64,000 nt of DNA from Oceanobacillus alkalisoli. Lineage in GTDB: Bacteria; Bacillota; Bacilli; Bacillales; Amphibacillaceae. The notes under the pieces are model-generated. The model saw only the letters and a program-made list of their open reading frames with translations, ran no database searches and was not told the origin of the DNA. The DNA lies in the NCBI RefSeq assembly GCF_021556485.1, contig NZ_JAKGBW010000006.1, forward strand, positions 124,001 to 188,000, read 5' to 3'. Each line of letters starts with the position of its first letter. Positions within the stretch are counted from its first letter, which is position 1. Below, one piece after another: positions 8,487 to 17,536 of this stretch. The position numbers and the translations under genes were made by a program.

Positions 8487-9881
8487 ATGGATATGTTAAC
8501 TTGTCATTTAGAGCGTGAAAGCGAGATCCCGCTCTATGAGCAATTATATAATTTTATAAAAAAAGAAATTATGGAAGGAAGAATTAGATATGGCTCGAAG
8601 CTACCATCGAAACGTAAACTTGCGGATTTCTTAAAGATAAGTCAGAACACGATTGAACAAGCATACGACCAATTAGTCGCGGAAGGTTATCTTGAGGCAA
8701 AACCAAGAAGAGGCTATTTCGTCCTCGCCTCGGAAGACCTCGAATATATACAGCCAGCGCGAACGATTCAAGAATATCAAACCAAACAAAAACAATTCCG
8801 TTATGATTTCCATCCAAGCTGGATTGATACCGAGCATTTTCCCTTTGCCAAATGGCGGAAATACGCGAAAGATATTATAACGAAGGACAATCAAAAATTA
8901 CTTCTCATGGGAGATCCACAGGGAGAGCTTAGTCTAAGAGAAGAAATCGCAACTTATATTTACCAAGCCCGCGGGGTACAATGCTCCCCCGACGACATTA
9001 TTCTCGGAGCCGGTATTGAGACGCTATTGCAGCAATTTATCCTACTTATGGGGAATACGACGACTTATGGTGTGGAAGACCCCGGTTATCACGTCATGTC
9101 ACGGATGCTCAAGCACTATCCGAATAAAGTGTATCCTTTACAAGTCGATAACGACGGCGTCAAGATTCAGAAACTAGAGCGGACACCGATTGATATCATG
9201 TACGTCACCCCGTCACGGCAATTCCCTTTTGGTTCCGTCCTTTCAGCGAACCGCAGGATTAAATTACTGAACTGGGCAGCGGAGATGGATGATCGCTATA
9301 TCATTGAAGATGATTATGACAGTGAATTCCGCTATACTGGAAAATCGATTCCCTCCCTGCAAAGCTTAGACCAGAATGAAAAAGTCGTCTATCTTGGCAC
9401 CTTTTCCAAATCACTGATCCCGTCCATTCGAATCAGCTATATGGTGCTGCCGAAGCATTTGATGAAGCTTTACCGAAAAAAATTATCTTATTTCCAGTGC
9501 TCCGTTTCCCGAATTGACCAGCATATTCTCACGCAATTTATGCGGGAAGGCGATTTTGAAAGACATCTCAATCGGATGCGGAATGTGTACCGGAGGAAAA
9601 TGGAATTGACAATAGATACACTTGCTTCTTTTAAGAACTTTGTCGAAGTGATCGGGGACTTATCCGGATTCCATGTCGTATTGAAGATAAAAAACGGCAT
9701 GTCGGATGCAGAGCTTGTTGAAAAAGCTTCCGAAGCCGATTTAAAAATTTACCCACTGTCCTATTATGTGATGGAAAAGCAATTCGGTGTAGAACCGATT
9801 ATTTTACTTGGATTTGCAAGTATCCCGGAAGCGGAATTGGAGGAAGCGATTCAGTTGTTGATGGGGTGTTGGGATAAGTAG
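8487..9881 (+). CDS. pdxR: MocR-family (GntR HTH plus aminotransferase) regulator, PdxR-like
   Basis: The 464-residue protein has a GntR-type winged helix (about residues 8-76, SKLPSKRKLADFLKISQNT) joined to a fold-type-I aminotransferase domain (about 115-460). The aminotransferase domain keeps the aspartate region IIEDDYDSEFRY and the pyridoxal-phosphate lysine in LGTFSKSLIPSIRI. MocR proteins sense pyridoxal phosphate or its precursors. Being divergent from pdxS identifies it as a PdxR-type activator of vitamin B6 synthesis rather than GabR. An AAGGAGG site lies a few bases before the ATG. Confidence 0.88.
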   Translation: MDMLTCHLERESEIPLYEQLYNFIKKEIMEGRIRYGSKLPSKRKLADFLKISQNTIEQAYDQLVAEGYLEAKPRRGYFVLASEDLEYIQPARTIQEYQTKQKQFRYDFHPSWIDTEHFPFAKWRKYAKDIITKDNQKLLLMGDPQGELSLREEIATYIYQARGVQCSPDDIILGAGIETLLQQFILLMGNTTTYGVEDPGYHVMSRMLKHYPNKVYPLQVDNDGVKIQKLERTPIDIMYVTPSRQFPFGSVLSANRRIKLLNWAAEMDDRYIIEDDYDSEFRYTGKSIPSLQSLDQNEKVVYLGTFSKSLIPSIRISYMVLPKHLMKLYRKKLSYFQCSVSRIDQHILTQFMREGDFERHLNRMRNVYRRKMELTIDTLASFKNFVEVIGDLSGFHVVLKIKNGMSDAELVEKASEADLKIYPLSYYVMEKQFGVEPIILLGFASIPEAELEEAIQLLMGCWDK

Positions 9882-10098
9882 AAATAAGCCTTTGTTTCAC
9901 TAAAATTTATGAGTGGGAGGGATTGCTTGATGGATAAGGAATCGTGCAAACGTCTAAACCACATATTGACATCTACGTGATAATGTAAAGCACTACTAAA
10001 TTGTCACGTTATTTTCTCAAAAACCATTTTCTTCACATCTCCTTCCCTTACCGGTACAATTGAAGAACCAAATAAAATAAACTTAGGAGGTATCCACC

Positions 10099-10251
10099 AT
10101 GCGCTGCGGCGAAAAGTGTTTTCACGTAACAATCGAGAAAGAAAATGATACAAAAAATATCCCCGTTTATGCCAGAACTCAAATCGAGGCAAGGAAGGCG
10201 ATCCGCCGAAAATACGGAAAAGAAGTTGAAATTCGTACCATCACAAGATAG
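10099..10251 (+). CDS. Small basic protein of 50 residues, unknown function
   Basis: An ATG-started frame of 50 codons follows a perfect AGGAGG 8 bases upstream. The product is rich in lysine and arginine, with two early cysteines (MRCGEKC) and a charged, probably helical middle. It ends KEVEIRTITR. It stands alone between pdxR and a pseudogene. I do not recognise a family. The strong ribosome binding site and codon pattern are the reasons to call it. Confidence 0.6.
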   Translation: MRCGEKCFHVTIEKENDTKNIPVYARTQIEARKAIRRKYGKEVEIRTITR

Positions 10252-10421
10252 ATACTCGATCTAGCGATTAAACTTTCAGATAAAGTTATCATACTTACTC
10301 CCCGCTGTTAGCTCTTTTTTCCCAGTTCATAATCTGCCCCTTCCCTATATTTGAGCATGAAGCACCTTTCAGATTCGATCGTATCATTAAAAACGAATTT
10401 ATCTAGAGAAAGGGTGCTTGG

Positions 10422-10905
10422 ATGCTGAAGAAAATACTGGCGACGTGTTTTATGGTCTAGTGAATGCTTCAGACTATGGTGATGGAGAAATTCAAGTTGT
10501 TTTTTCCATGAAGAAGACGGAATGCAGGAAGAACTGACAGAGATCGTCGAGATTGACCACGTGTATGATGAACACGATGTAACACTTGATTTGGTCAATC
10601 ATCGTCTCTTTATTAAAATGGAAAATGGTATAATGGCTTACGATGCAACTACATATGAGCTTCTTTGGACAGATGCTTATGGAACAATTGCTGACAGAGA
10701 AACCGAAGAAAATAATCATACATATACAATGTATAACGTGTATACGGATGACTATATCTATGCATATACCGATGGATTAGGTAGTGTAAGTACACCTTCG
10801 AAGCATCTGTTTAGTGTCATTGATGCAGCAACTGGGGAAGTGCTCGAACACTACAATCTTAGAAGGGTTATAAAAATCCAATCCTCTCATATATATAATG
10901 GATAA
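10422..10905 (+). pseudogene. Decayed secreted beta-propeller-like protein gene
   Basis: A start-like segment (MLKKILATCFMV, signal-peptide-like) runs into a stop. The next frame reads EDTGDVFYGLVNASDYGDG and continues to about 10510. After a frame change at a run of six T (near 10500) the sequence continues to a stop at 10905 (EELTEIVEIDHVYDEHD, LFSVIDAATGEVLEHYNL). The repeated 'value, day, unit' pattern of DAATGEVLEHYNL resembles PQQ/WD-type propeller blades. With at least one frameshift and a probable internal deletion it should not make the full protein. Confidence 0.55.
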
Positions 10906-10924
10906 CCAGAATGGAGGTATCCAT

Positions 10925-12208
10925 ATGAAAGCAATCAGTGCTATTCTAATGGACTATCCGAATTCCGCACACCTGCACCGGGCATTAAACTCACTGCATA
11001 ACCTTGCTTCCAAGCTGCACTCCATCACTATCCTGCAAGAAAAAAATGTACCGCTCCCGGCACCCGCGAATCCAAGTCTTTTTCCGAATATAACGATTCA
11101 TATCTACCAGCCGAATGGGTTTGGAAAGCTGTTAAATAAAATAATCGCGCAACAAAAAAGCGAATACATTCTTTTTCTAAAACAATCCGAGTATCTTTCC
11201 CCTACAATTAAAGATGACTCACTCCAATTGAAGTCGTCCCAGAATGTAATGAATCATATCTATTCAGTAAAAACTCTTTCAATCCCTTCCCCCTTCTTAG
11301 CCCGGACAACTTATTTACAGAAACAGCCATTTTTACTCGATCATCAACTCCCATTCAAAGAAGCCATTTTTTCCACATGGCTTTCCACCATCGATGATAC
11401 TTTGAAAACAAATAAAAAAAATCTAGTTAACCGAGCGAAAGAAAATACAAGCCGGGACCGGATGGAAAAACTTCGATTACTTGAAAAGTATCACTACAAG
11501 AAAACCTCCACAGAACACCCCAGTCTCACCATACTGATGGCAAATTATAATATGGAAAATTATGTGGAAACCGCTGTTACCTCTTGCCTTTTTCAAACCG
11601 AAAGACCAGAACAAATTTGCATTATGGATGATGGTTCTACCGACAATTCTTACAATCAACTAAAAAACTGGCAGCGTGAACCGGACATCCAATTATTCAG
11701 GAAACAGAATGAAGGAAAAGCGAGGGCGTTGAATGATTTATTACCATATGTTACTTCTGATTTTATTTTGGAATTGGATGCGGATGACTGGCTCGATGCG
11801 GATGCCATCTCTGTTATCAAAAGTCATCTCCTTCATTTACCTGAGGATGTCGCCGTCTTATATGGAAATTTCCGGAGATGGAAGCAACGGGAAGGTAATA
11901 TTCTTTTCCAGAACATAGCGACAGGCAGACCAGTCCATGGAAGAAAAGCTTTATTATCCTACCCCTTTCCGCTTGGTCCACGAGTCTACCGGACATCCGC
12001 ATTGAAAGCAGTTGGCGGGTTTCCCGTCATTCCTTTTAAAAATGGCAGATTGTTTGAGGATGTAAGTGTGTTGCACCGTTTGCTAAAAACATACCGTTTT
12101 CAATATAAAAACTTTACCGTTTATAATATCCGAAAACATGAGGAAAGTATTACAAGGAAAAATGAAAATCTCTGGAATCAATTTTTAAATCATTTATATA
12201 GACTGTAG
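10925..12208 (+). CDS. Glycosyltransferase family 2, CgeD-like
   Basis: This 427-residue protein has a C-terminal GT-A domain (about residues 205-420) with the nucleotide-sugar motifs LTILMANYNMENYV, CIMDDGSTDNS and the metal-binding LELDADDWLDAD. Its own N-terminal domain is about 200 residues long and less conserved. Length and two-part build match Bacillus CgeD, a maturation-phase glycosyltransferase of the spore crust; this comparison is from memory. The start at 10925 follows a GGAGG 7 bases upstream; an in-frame ATG 27 bases earlier lacks a site and overlaps the preceding pseudogene. It converges with the WbpE-like aminotransferase gene with only one base between their stops. Confidence 0.82.
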   Translation: MKAISAILMDYPNSAHLHRALNSLHNLASKLHSITILQEKNVPLPAPANPSLFPNITIHIYQPNGFGKLLNKIIAQQKSEYILFLKQSEYLSPTIKDDSLQLKSSQNVMNHIYSVKTLSIPSPFLARTTYLQKQPFLLDHQLPFKEAIFSTWLSTIDDTLKTNKKNLVNRAKENTSRDRMEKLRLLEKYHYKKTSTEHPSLTILMANYNMENYVETAVTSCLFQTERPEQICIMDDGSTDNSYNQLKNWQREPDIQLFRKQNEGKARALNDLLPYVTSDFILELDADDWLDADAISVIKSHLLHLPEDVAVLYGNFRRWKQREGNILFQNIATGRPVHGRKALLSYPFPLGPRVYRTSALKAVGGFPVIPFKNGRLFEDVSVLHRLLKTYRFQYKNFTVYNIRKHEESITRKNENLWNQFLNHLYRL

Positions 12209-12209
12209 T

Positions 12210-13340
12210 TTACTTGTCCTTCTCGCCTTCTAGGAACTTCTTTATCGTTAAAATAATATAGTCTTGCTGCTCGTAAGTCATCATCGGATAAATCGGGAGG
12301 GCTAGAATACGACTTGCTGCCCGTTCTGCAATTGGGAAATCGCCTTTTTTATAATTCAAATAGCGGAAAGCTTCCTGTACATGTAAGGGCTTCGGATAAT
12401 AAACCGCAGAGGCAATATGATTTTTATCCAGCTCAGCTGCCAATTTATCACGCTCATCCAGTTCTATACAATATTGATGGAAAGTATGCTCCCGACTACT
12501 CGAAACGTTCGGTTTCCGCAAAAATTCAGGTAAAGATTCCGTGTATCTTCTCGCAACTTCTTTTCGCTTATGCAAGAAAATATCTAAATAATATAATTTG
12601 ACGAGTAAAATAGCTGCTTGCATCTCATCTAATCTGCTGTTCATACCAATTAATGAATGATGGTATTTTTTATCGCTCCCATGATTGCGAAGCTTCAACA
12701 TCGTGTCGTGGAGCGTTTTTTGATTTGTCGTAACTAGACCTGCATCCCCGAAAGCACCAAGGTTTTTTGATGGAAAAAAAGAAAAACAACCAATATCTCC
12801 AATTGCACCTACCCGTTTTCCTTCAAACTCCGTGCCAATTGCCTGACAAGCATCTTCAATGATTCGCAGATTGTATTTTCTGGCTAAAGACAGGATTTCC
12901 TTCATATTTGCTGCCTTTCCGTATAAGTGGACAACAATGATTGCTTTTGTTTTCGGGGTAATAGCTGCTTCGATTTTAGAGGGATCTAAGTTATAAGTAT
13001 CTGCTTCAATATCGATAAATACAGGTCGTGCCCCTACTTCAGCAATTGCCTCCGCCGTGGCAAAAAAGGTGAATGGTGTTGTAATTACTTCATCACCAGA
13101 TCCGATATCCAATGCTTTTAACGCTAGGACTAACGCATCCGTACCATTCGCTACCCCGAGAGCATGTTTCGCTCCTACATAATCTGCAACCAATTTTTCA
13201 AGCGTTTCACCTTTTTTCCCAAGTACATAGTTCCCGCTGTCCAACACTTCTGTTATCATTTCAAGGATGGGATTGCGTAATAAATTCAATTCTGCCTGTA
13301 AATCAACCATTGGAATTGGATCCATTGTTTCTTCCTTCAT
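12210..13340 (-). CDS. wbpE: DegT/DnrJ/EryC1 sugar aminotransferase, WbpE-like
   Basis: This 376-residue PLP enzyme of the nucleotide-sugar aminotransferase family has GVANGTDALVLALKALDIG near residue 70, the cofactor-binding IIEDACQAIGTEF, and the PLP lysine in FFPSKNLGAFGDAG. WbpE transfers an amino group from glutamate to the 3-keto group of UDP-2-acetamido-2-deoxy-3-oxo-glucuronate. The pathway reading rests on WbpA-, WbpB-, WbpD- and WbpI-like genes nearby. The start at 13340 has GGAGGG six bases before it. It overlaps the 3' end of the WbpA-like gene by 38 bases, so translation is probably coupled. Other amino-sugar routes are possible, but the partner set favours this one. Confidence 0.82.
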   Translation of the reverse strand: MKEETMDPIPMVDLQAELNLLRNPILEMITEVLDSGNYVLGKKGETLEKLVADYVGAKHALGVANGTDALVLALKALDIGSGDEVITTPFTFFATAEAIAEVGARPVFIDIEADTYNLDPSKIEAAITPKTKAIIVVHLYGKAANMKEILSLARKYNLRIIEDACQAIGTEFEGKRVGAIGDIGCFSFFPSKNLGAFGDAGLVTTNQKTLHDTMLKLRNHGSDKKYHHSLIGMNSRLDEMQAAILLVKLYYLDIFLHKRKEVARRYTESLPEFLRKPNVSSSREHTFHQYCIELDERDKLAAELDKNHIASAVYYPKPLHVQEAFRYLNYKKGDFPIAERAASRILALPIYPMMTYEQQDYIILTIKKFLEGEKDK

Positions 13341-14655
13341 TGGAGTCCCTCCTGCCATTTCCGATTCCGATATGCGTCATATTTAATGTAGTTATTTTAT
13401 CTTTCTTTATTTTATTTCGCCCATCCATAACAAGCTTGCAATTAGTGAATGCTTTAAAATCCAGATTTTCATACTCTTTATGAAAGGCTTGAATAATAAC
13501 AGCGTCCATCTCTTCAACCAACGCATCTTCCAACTGTAAAGGACGGACAGCATATTGTTCAATTTCATTTGCTGTAAACTGAGGATCATGGACAAATATA
13601 TTTGCCTTTTCTTCTTTCAGTTTTTCGATGAGCAAGAGTGTTGTGGATTTTGTAGGTTCTTTCACATTTTCCCGGTAGGAAAGTCCGAGAATTAGAATGT
13701 TTTTATTTCGAAAACTACCGAGTACGCGTTCCATCTTCATGAGGGAATAGTCTGCCATTTGGTCATTAATCGTTCGTGCTAAGGGGGTTAATCCACTTGT
13801 TAGTCCTTTATTAATAAAAAAGTAAGGATAAATCGGGATACAATGACCACCAACACCAATGCCGGGATGGTGAATATGTGAAAAAGGCTGACTATTACTT
13901 GCTGTAATCACTTCACTCATATCAACATTCTTTTCATCTGCAAACATAGCTAATTCATTTGCAAGGGCTATGTTCACATCCCGATAAACACATTCTGCAA
14001 CTTTAGAAAACTCGGCTGTTTCGAGAGTACTGACAGCTATCAACTCGCAACCTAGTGCCTTTGTGTAAAATTGCTTTGCTAATGCTAGACTTTTCTCATC
14101 CAATCCGCCAACGACTTTAGGGTAGCTCTCTAGATCTTGAATAATACGATTCGAATAAACTCTTTCTGGACTATAGGCAAGAGAGAAATCTTTCCCCATT
14201 TTCAATCCGGAAACTTCTTCTATTTTTGTACCGAATCTATTGCGCGTATCGCCGGGGCTAAGTGTTGTTTCAAATATGATAAGAGAGCCTTTCTTTAATC
14301 CTTTTGCTATTTCCAGCACTGCTTGATCAATGAATTGATAGTCTGTATGATTTTCATCATCAACGAGAACGGGGACGATTACGATAATGATATTCGATTG
14401 TTTAACTGCCTCCGAAGTTTGCTTCGTTGCAGACAACATATTATTTTGATGAGCTTGCGCGACTAATTTTTCCAGACCCGGCTCATTCGTTATATGGGAG
14501 ATTCCTTGATTAATCGACGATACAACTGCTTCATTAATATCTGCACCACGTACATGAAATCCATTATTAGCGAACACTGCTGCTAATGTCAGTCCAATTT
14601 TGCCAAGTCCGACTACCGCTATTGATTCGGTAGACGTCTGAGGATTGTCTGCCAT
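13303..14655 (-). CDS. wbpA: UDP-N-acetylhexosamine 6-dehydrogenase, WbpA/WecC-like
   Basis: The 450-residue NAD-dependent enzyme oxidises C6 of a UDP-N-acetylhexosamine to the uronate. The Rossmann motif VVGLGKIGLTLA is at residue 14. The catalytic cysteine is in GVGGHCIPIYPYF, and the helix AECVYRDVNIALANELAMF marks the central domain. Family members use UDP-GlcNAc (WbpA) or UDP-ManNAc (WecC). With WbpB-, E-, D- and I-like genes around it, UDP-GlcNAc is the likelier substrate. The last 25 or so residues are asparagine- and glycine-rich and overlap the aminotransferase start. GAGGG lies six bases before the ATG. Confidence 0.85.
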   Translation of the reverse strand: MADNPQTSTESIAVVGLGKIGLTLAAVFANNGFHVRGADINEAVVSSINQGISHITNEPGLEKLVAQAHQNNMLSATKQTSEAVKQSNIIIVIVPVLVDDENHTDYQFIDQAVLEIAKGLKKGSLIIFETTLSPGDTRNRFGTKIEEVSGLKMGKDFSLAYSPERVYSNRIIQDLESYPKVVGGLDEKSLALAKQFYTKALGCELIAVSTLETAEFSKVAECVYRDVNIALANELAMFADEKNVDMSEVITASNSQPFSHIHHPGIGVGGHCIPIYPYFFINKGLTSGLTPLARTINDQMADYSLMKMERVLGSFRNKNILILGLSYRENVKEPTKSTTLLLIEKLKEEKANIFVHDPQFTANEIEQYAVRPLQLEDALVEEMDAVIIQAFHKEYENLDFKAFTNCKLVMDGRNKIKKDKITTLNMTHIGIGNGRRDSNEGRNNGSNSNG

Positions 14656-14788
14656 ACCATTCCCTCATTTCTTCATTAGTATGTGATACTTTATGTCTGA
14701 TATTGTTGCATCGATTGTACGAATGATTAGAAACATGGAATATGGTTTATCCTCATCATTCAGTCGCCCTGGTTCAGCCCTTCATAAT

Positions 14789-14837
14789 AGTGAAACTTCA
14801 TTCAGTGGGAGGATTACAGACCGTTAATCCGTGATAA
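14789..14837. repeat. Dispersed structured repeat, truncated copy 1
   Basis: It contains the two ends of the repeat family (GTGAAACTTCATTCAGTGGG, then ACAGACCGTTAATCCGTGAT) joined with the middle deleted. It overlaps the 3' end of the glycosyltransferase gene that stops at 14798. Confidence 0.8.
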
Positions 14838-16027
14838 ATAGATAGAAGCCGTTTTTCCATCTGTTCCCAACTGAACCTCTCCTCCATCACCTTCCTTGCT
14901 TGTCGACTCATCATATGAATAGATGATCGGTTTGCATGGAGCTCGCACAAGCTTTCAGCATAATCTTCCGCAGTTGCTTCACGGCCTTTCACGATATAAC
15001 CGCAATCATATTTCTTAATAAATTCCTCCATATCGTCACATTGATTCACAATTACTGGAAGGCCATGATTTAAATAGCTGAAGAATTTATTCGGCATAGC
15101 ATATCGATTGTTCAATGAACCGTTCGCATTTAAATCCACCCAGCCCAAATCTGCTCCTTTCATCTTTTCCGGTATTTCTTTATAATCGACCCAGCCGGTC
15201 AGGATAATCTTATCCTTTAAATGAGAAGGGATTTGGAGTGGGCTCTCTGATTTTTTATTTCCTCCAATCAAAATGGCTTGAAGCGGAAAATGTTCATTGC
15301 ACAATTCTATTATCTTCATTAATTTGCGGAAGTTACCTCTTTTTTCATTCATCACGCCTTCATACACGAGAATGAGCTGTTCATTTTTTCCTTGGCCTGG
15401 ATGATAATCCTTACTAAGCGGAGGTGCGTTATAAATAATCTCTACTGGCAATGTGGCGTTCATCGAGAGGAAGTCTCGTTTAATCGATTCAGATACAGTG
15501 ATTACAAAGTCTGTCTCCTTTAACATTTCCTTTAACATGTCGCGCTTGATTTGCTTTCTCCGTCTTGCTTGCTGCATGAGTGGATCTGGATCGATTTCAT
15601 GACTATCATATATTAATTTAATTTGCTTCCCTAATAAAGAAAGTTTCCGCTTCACTTGGACACCAGCATATAAAGAGTAAAATTCATGGGCATGGTAAAT
15701 ATCCGCCTGTACAGCAATTGCCAATTGGATGAATCGGTCAGGATCAGGAGCGACTTTACTTTTTCGGATTGTTGTGTATCGTTTTTTCAACTGTTTTTCA
15801 TGGTGGATTTGTTCATATGTTATGATTTTGATACCTTCATAAAAGAATTGTTCCTCCCTGAAATGCTCGTTAAACCGCGTCCCGTCCACATCGAATAAAT
15901 AGCCATTCCTCCGAGGCACAATCATCGTCACTTGAAATCCAGCTTTTACGAGACTCTTAGCTTCCTTTTTAAAGATTCTCGCATCTAAAAAAGGATGTTC
16001 CGACACTAATATACATATATGTTTCAC
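14798..16027 (-). CDS. Glycosyltransferase family 4 (YtcC-like), paralogue A
   Basis: This 409-residue GT-B enzyme has the N-terminal stretch HPFLDARIFKKEAKSL and the mid-domain YDSHEIDPDP. The C-terminal donor domain holds VYEGVMNEKRGNF and LGWVDLNANGSLNNRYAMPN. It is clearly paralogous to the gene at 18565-19791. The start is a GTG with GGGGGG six bases upstream. The last ten residues (GLTVCNPPTE) come from a truncated intergenic repeat, so the original C-terminus has been replaced. In B. subtilis a similar-sized enzyme, YtcC, belongs to a spore-crust polysaccharide operon; the sugar it adds here is unknown. Confidence 0.82.
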   Translation of the reverse strand: MKHICILVSEHPFLDARIFKKEAKSLVKAGFQVTMIVPRRNGYLFDVDGTRFNEHFREEQFFYEGIKIITYEQIHHEKQLKKRYTTIRKSKVAPDPDRFIQLAIAVQADIYHAHEFYSLYAGVQVKRKLSLLGKQIKLIYDSHEIDPDPLMQQARRRKQIKRDMLKEMLKETDFVITVSESIKRDFLSMNATLPVEIIYNAPPLSKDYHPGQGKNEQLILVYEGVMNEKRGNFRKLMKIIELCNEHFPLQAILIGGNKKSESPLQIPSHLKDKIILTGWVDYKEIPEKMKGADLGWVDLNANGSLNNRYAMPNKFFSYLNHGLPVIVNQCDDMEEFIKKYDCGYIVKGREATAEDYAESLCELHANRSSIHMMSRQARKVMEERFSWEQMEKRLLSIYHGLTVCNPPTE

Positions 16028-16114
16028 GATTATCCCCCCTATTTCACGAACGCCTGAACAACTGAAAACTTCAAGAATAAACTATAGAAATTGCCTGAGA
16101 AAGGAAAATAGCTG

Positions 16115-17197
16115 ATGAAAGTTTTGACGATTGTAGGTGCTAGACCCCAGTTTATTAAAGCATGTATGTTGTCTAAAACGTTTAAACAACATCCTTCCAT
16201 CGAAGAAATTATTGTTCATACGGGACAACATTATGACTATAATATGTCTGATATTTTTTTTAAGCAGTTGAATCTTCCGGAAGCGGATTATAATCTGCAT
16301 GTCGGTTCCGGACCCCATGGTGAACAAACGGCGAACATGCTGCAGAAATTGGAGAAGTTAATGATGACAATACAACCGGATATCGTGATTGTATATGGTG
16401 ACACAAACTCTACTGTTGCCGGGAGCCTCGCAGCAGCGAAACTCCATATCCCCATTGCCCATATCGAAGCCGGTCTGCGCAGTTTTAATAAAAAGATGCC
16501 GGAAGAAATCAATCGAATCATAACCGACCACTTATCTGATTATTTGTTTTGCCCGACGGATGGTGCCGTGAAGAATTTATTTAATGAAGGGATTCATAAG
16601 GGAGTTTATCAGACCGGAGATATCATGTACGACACCGTCACGCATTTTAAACCTCTTGCCATGAAGCATTCATCTATAGTAGCGGATTTAAAATTAAAGG
16701 TAAAAGATTATTATTTAGCGACGGTACACCGAGCAGAGAACACAGATGACCCAGCCCGCTTACAAGCAATATTCGAGGCCTTTCGCCAGCTGGATAAAGT
16801 TGTCGTCCTCCCCTTACACCCTAGGACAAAGAGTAAAATCAAAGCATTCCACTTGAATGATGTCACCCGTTCCCCCAATATTAAACTCGTTGACCCATTA
16901 AATTATTTTGATATGCTCGCATTAGCTGCATACGGGAGGATTATCCTTACCGATTCAGGAGGCTTGCAGAAAGAAGCTTGTATGCTCCAGGTTCCTTGCA
17001 TCACGCTTCGAGAAGAAACCGAGTGGCTGGAGACAGTGGAAGGCGGTTGGAACAAACTAGCTGGTGCAGAGACACGAGCAATACTAGATGCCGTGGAAAA
17101 TATACAGCCGCCTCCAGCAAATCAAACCCTCTACCAAAGCGGTACAGCCCAGCAAATCACCAATATACTCATGAAGGAAATTGCAATGGATGGTTAA
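16115..17197 (+). CDS. wbpI: UDP-N-acetylglucosamine 2-epimerase family, WbpI/MnaA-like
   Basis: The 360-residue non-hydrolysing epimerase carries all family motifs: GARPQFIKACMLSK at residue 6, HTGQHYDYNMSDIFF, YGDTNSTVAGSLAAAK, HIEAGLRSFNKKMPEEINR, ATVHRAENTDDP, and TDSGGLQKEA. In the diacetamido-mannuronate route, WbpI inverts C2 of UDP-2,3-diacetamido-glucuronate as the last step. The alternative is plain UDP-GlcNAc to UDP-ManNAc (MnaA/WecB), which sequence inspection cannot exclude. It is the only plus-strand gene between two minus-strand glycosyltransferase groups and has its own terminator. Confidence 0.85.
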   Translation: MKVLTIVGARPQFIKACMLSKTFKQHPSIEEIIVHTGQHYDYNMSDIFFKQLNLPEADYNLHVGSGPHGEQTANMLQKLEKLMMTIQPDIVIVYGDTNSTVAGSLAAAKLHIPIAHIEAGLRSFNKKMPEEINRIITDHLSDYLFCPTDGAVKNLFNEGIHKGVYQTGDIMYDTVTHFKPLAMKHSSIVADLKLKVKDYYLATVHRAENTDDPARLQAIFEAFRQLDKVVVLPLHPRTKSKIKAFHLNDVTRSPNIKLVDPLNYFDMLALAAYGRIILTDSGGLQKEACMLQVPCITLREETEWLETVEGGWNKLAGAETRAILDAVENIQPPPANQTLYQSGTAQQITNILMKEIAMDG

Positions 17198-17230
17198 AGA
17201 GGTGGCATTTCGCTCACCTCTTTTATTTTA
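17196..17230 (+). terminator. Terminator of the epimerase gene
   Basis: The stem AAAGAGGTG / CACCTCTTT starts at the stop codon and is followed by TTTTATTTTA. Confidence 0.85.
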
Positions 17231-17293
17231 GCATGAGAAACTATAAAGCAAAATTGCTGTGGATAACTTGAATTCCCAGCAATAGCCACATCC

Positions 17294-17532
17294 GGCTCTA
17301 GCGCCCTGCAATTGACAAACTTCACACTCCTCCAATGATTGGCTTCAGCCAGAGGCTTAGTCGCACTTATACCCTTGTGGTGAAAGTCAACTTCAGCTCC
17401 TTACGTCGCCGTGTTTTCTTTATCTCCCCCTCGGAGTGCTCCAGTTTGTACATTGCTACGACGCACAGGATGTGCTAGTACAGGCGTTGCGACAGGACGT
17501 CGCGTGCTTAGCCTGTAAGGGCGCTTGCGCCT
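17294..17532. mobile_element. GC-rich MITE-like repeat with imperfect terminal inverted repeats
   Basis: The ends GGCTCTAGCGCCCT and AGGGCGCTTGCGCC are imperfect inverted repeats (11 of 14). Inside lies a large hairpin, TACAGGC with GCCTGTA around GCGAC/GTCGC (about 17490-17518). The block is richer in G+C than its neighbours and holds no convincing open frame. Similar palindromic intergenic blocks are common in Bacillaceae. It fills most of the 339-base gap after the epimerase. Confidence 0.5.
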
Positions 17533-17536
17533 TTGT

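Noticed and set aside
10898-10924. An earlier ATG for the CgeD-like glycosyltransferase
   Set aside because: It has no ribosome binding site and overlaps the preceding pseudogene; GGAGG fits the ATG at 10925.
16115-17197. Reading the epimerase and dehydrogenase only as WecB/WecC making UDP-ManNAcA
   Set aside because: It is possible, but it would leave the WbpB-, WbpE- and WbpD-like genes without a job; the five-enzyme reading explains all of them.
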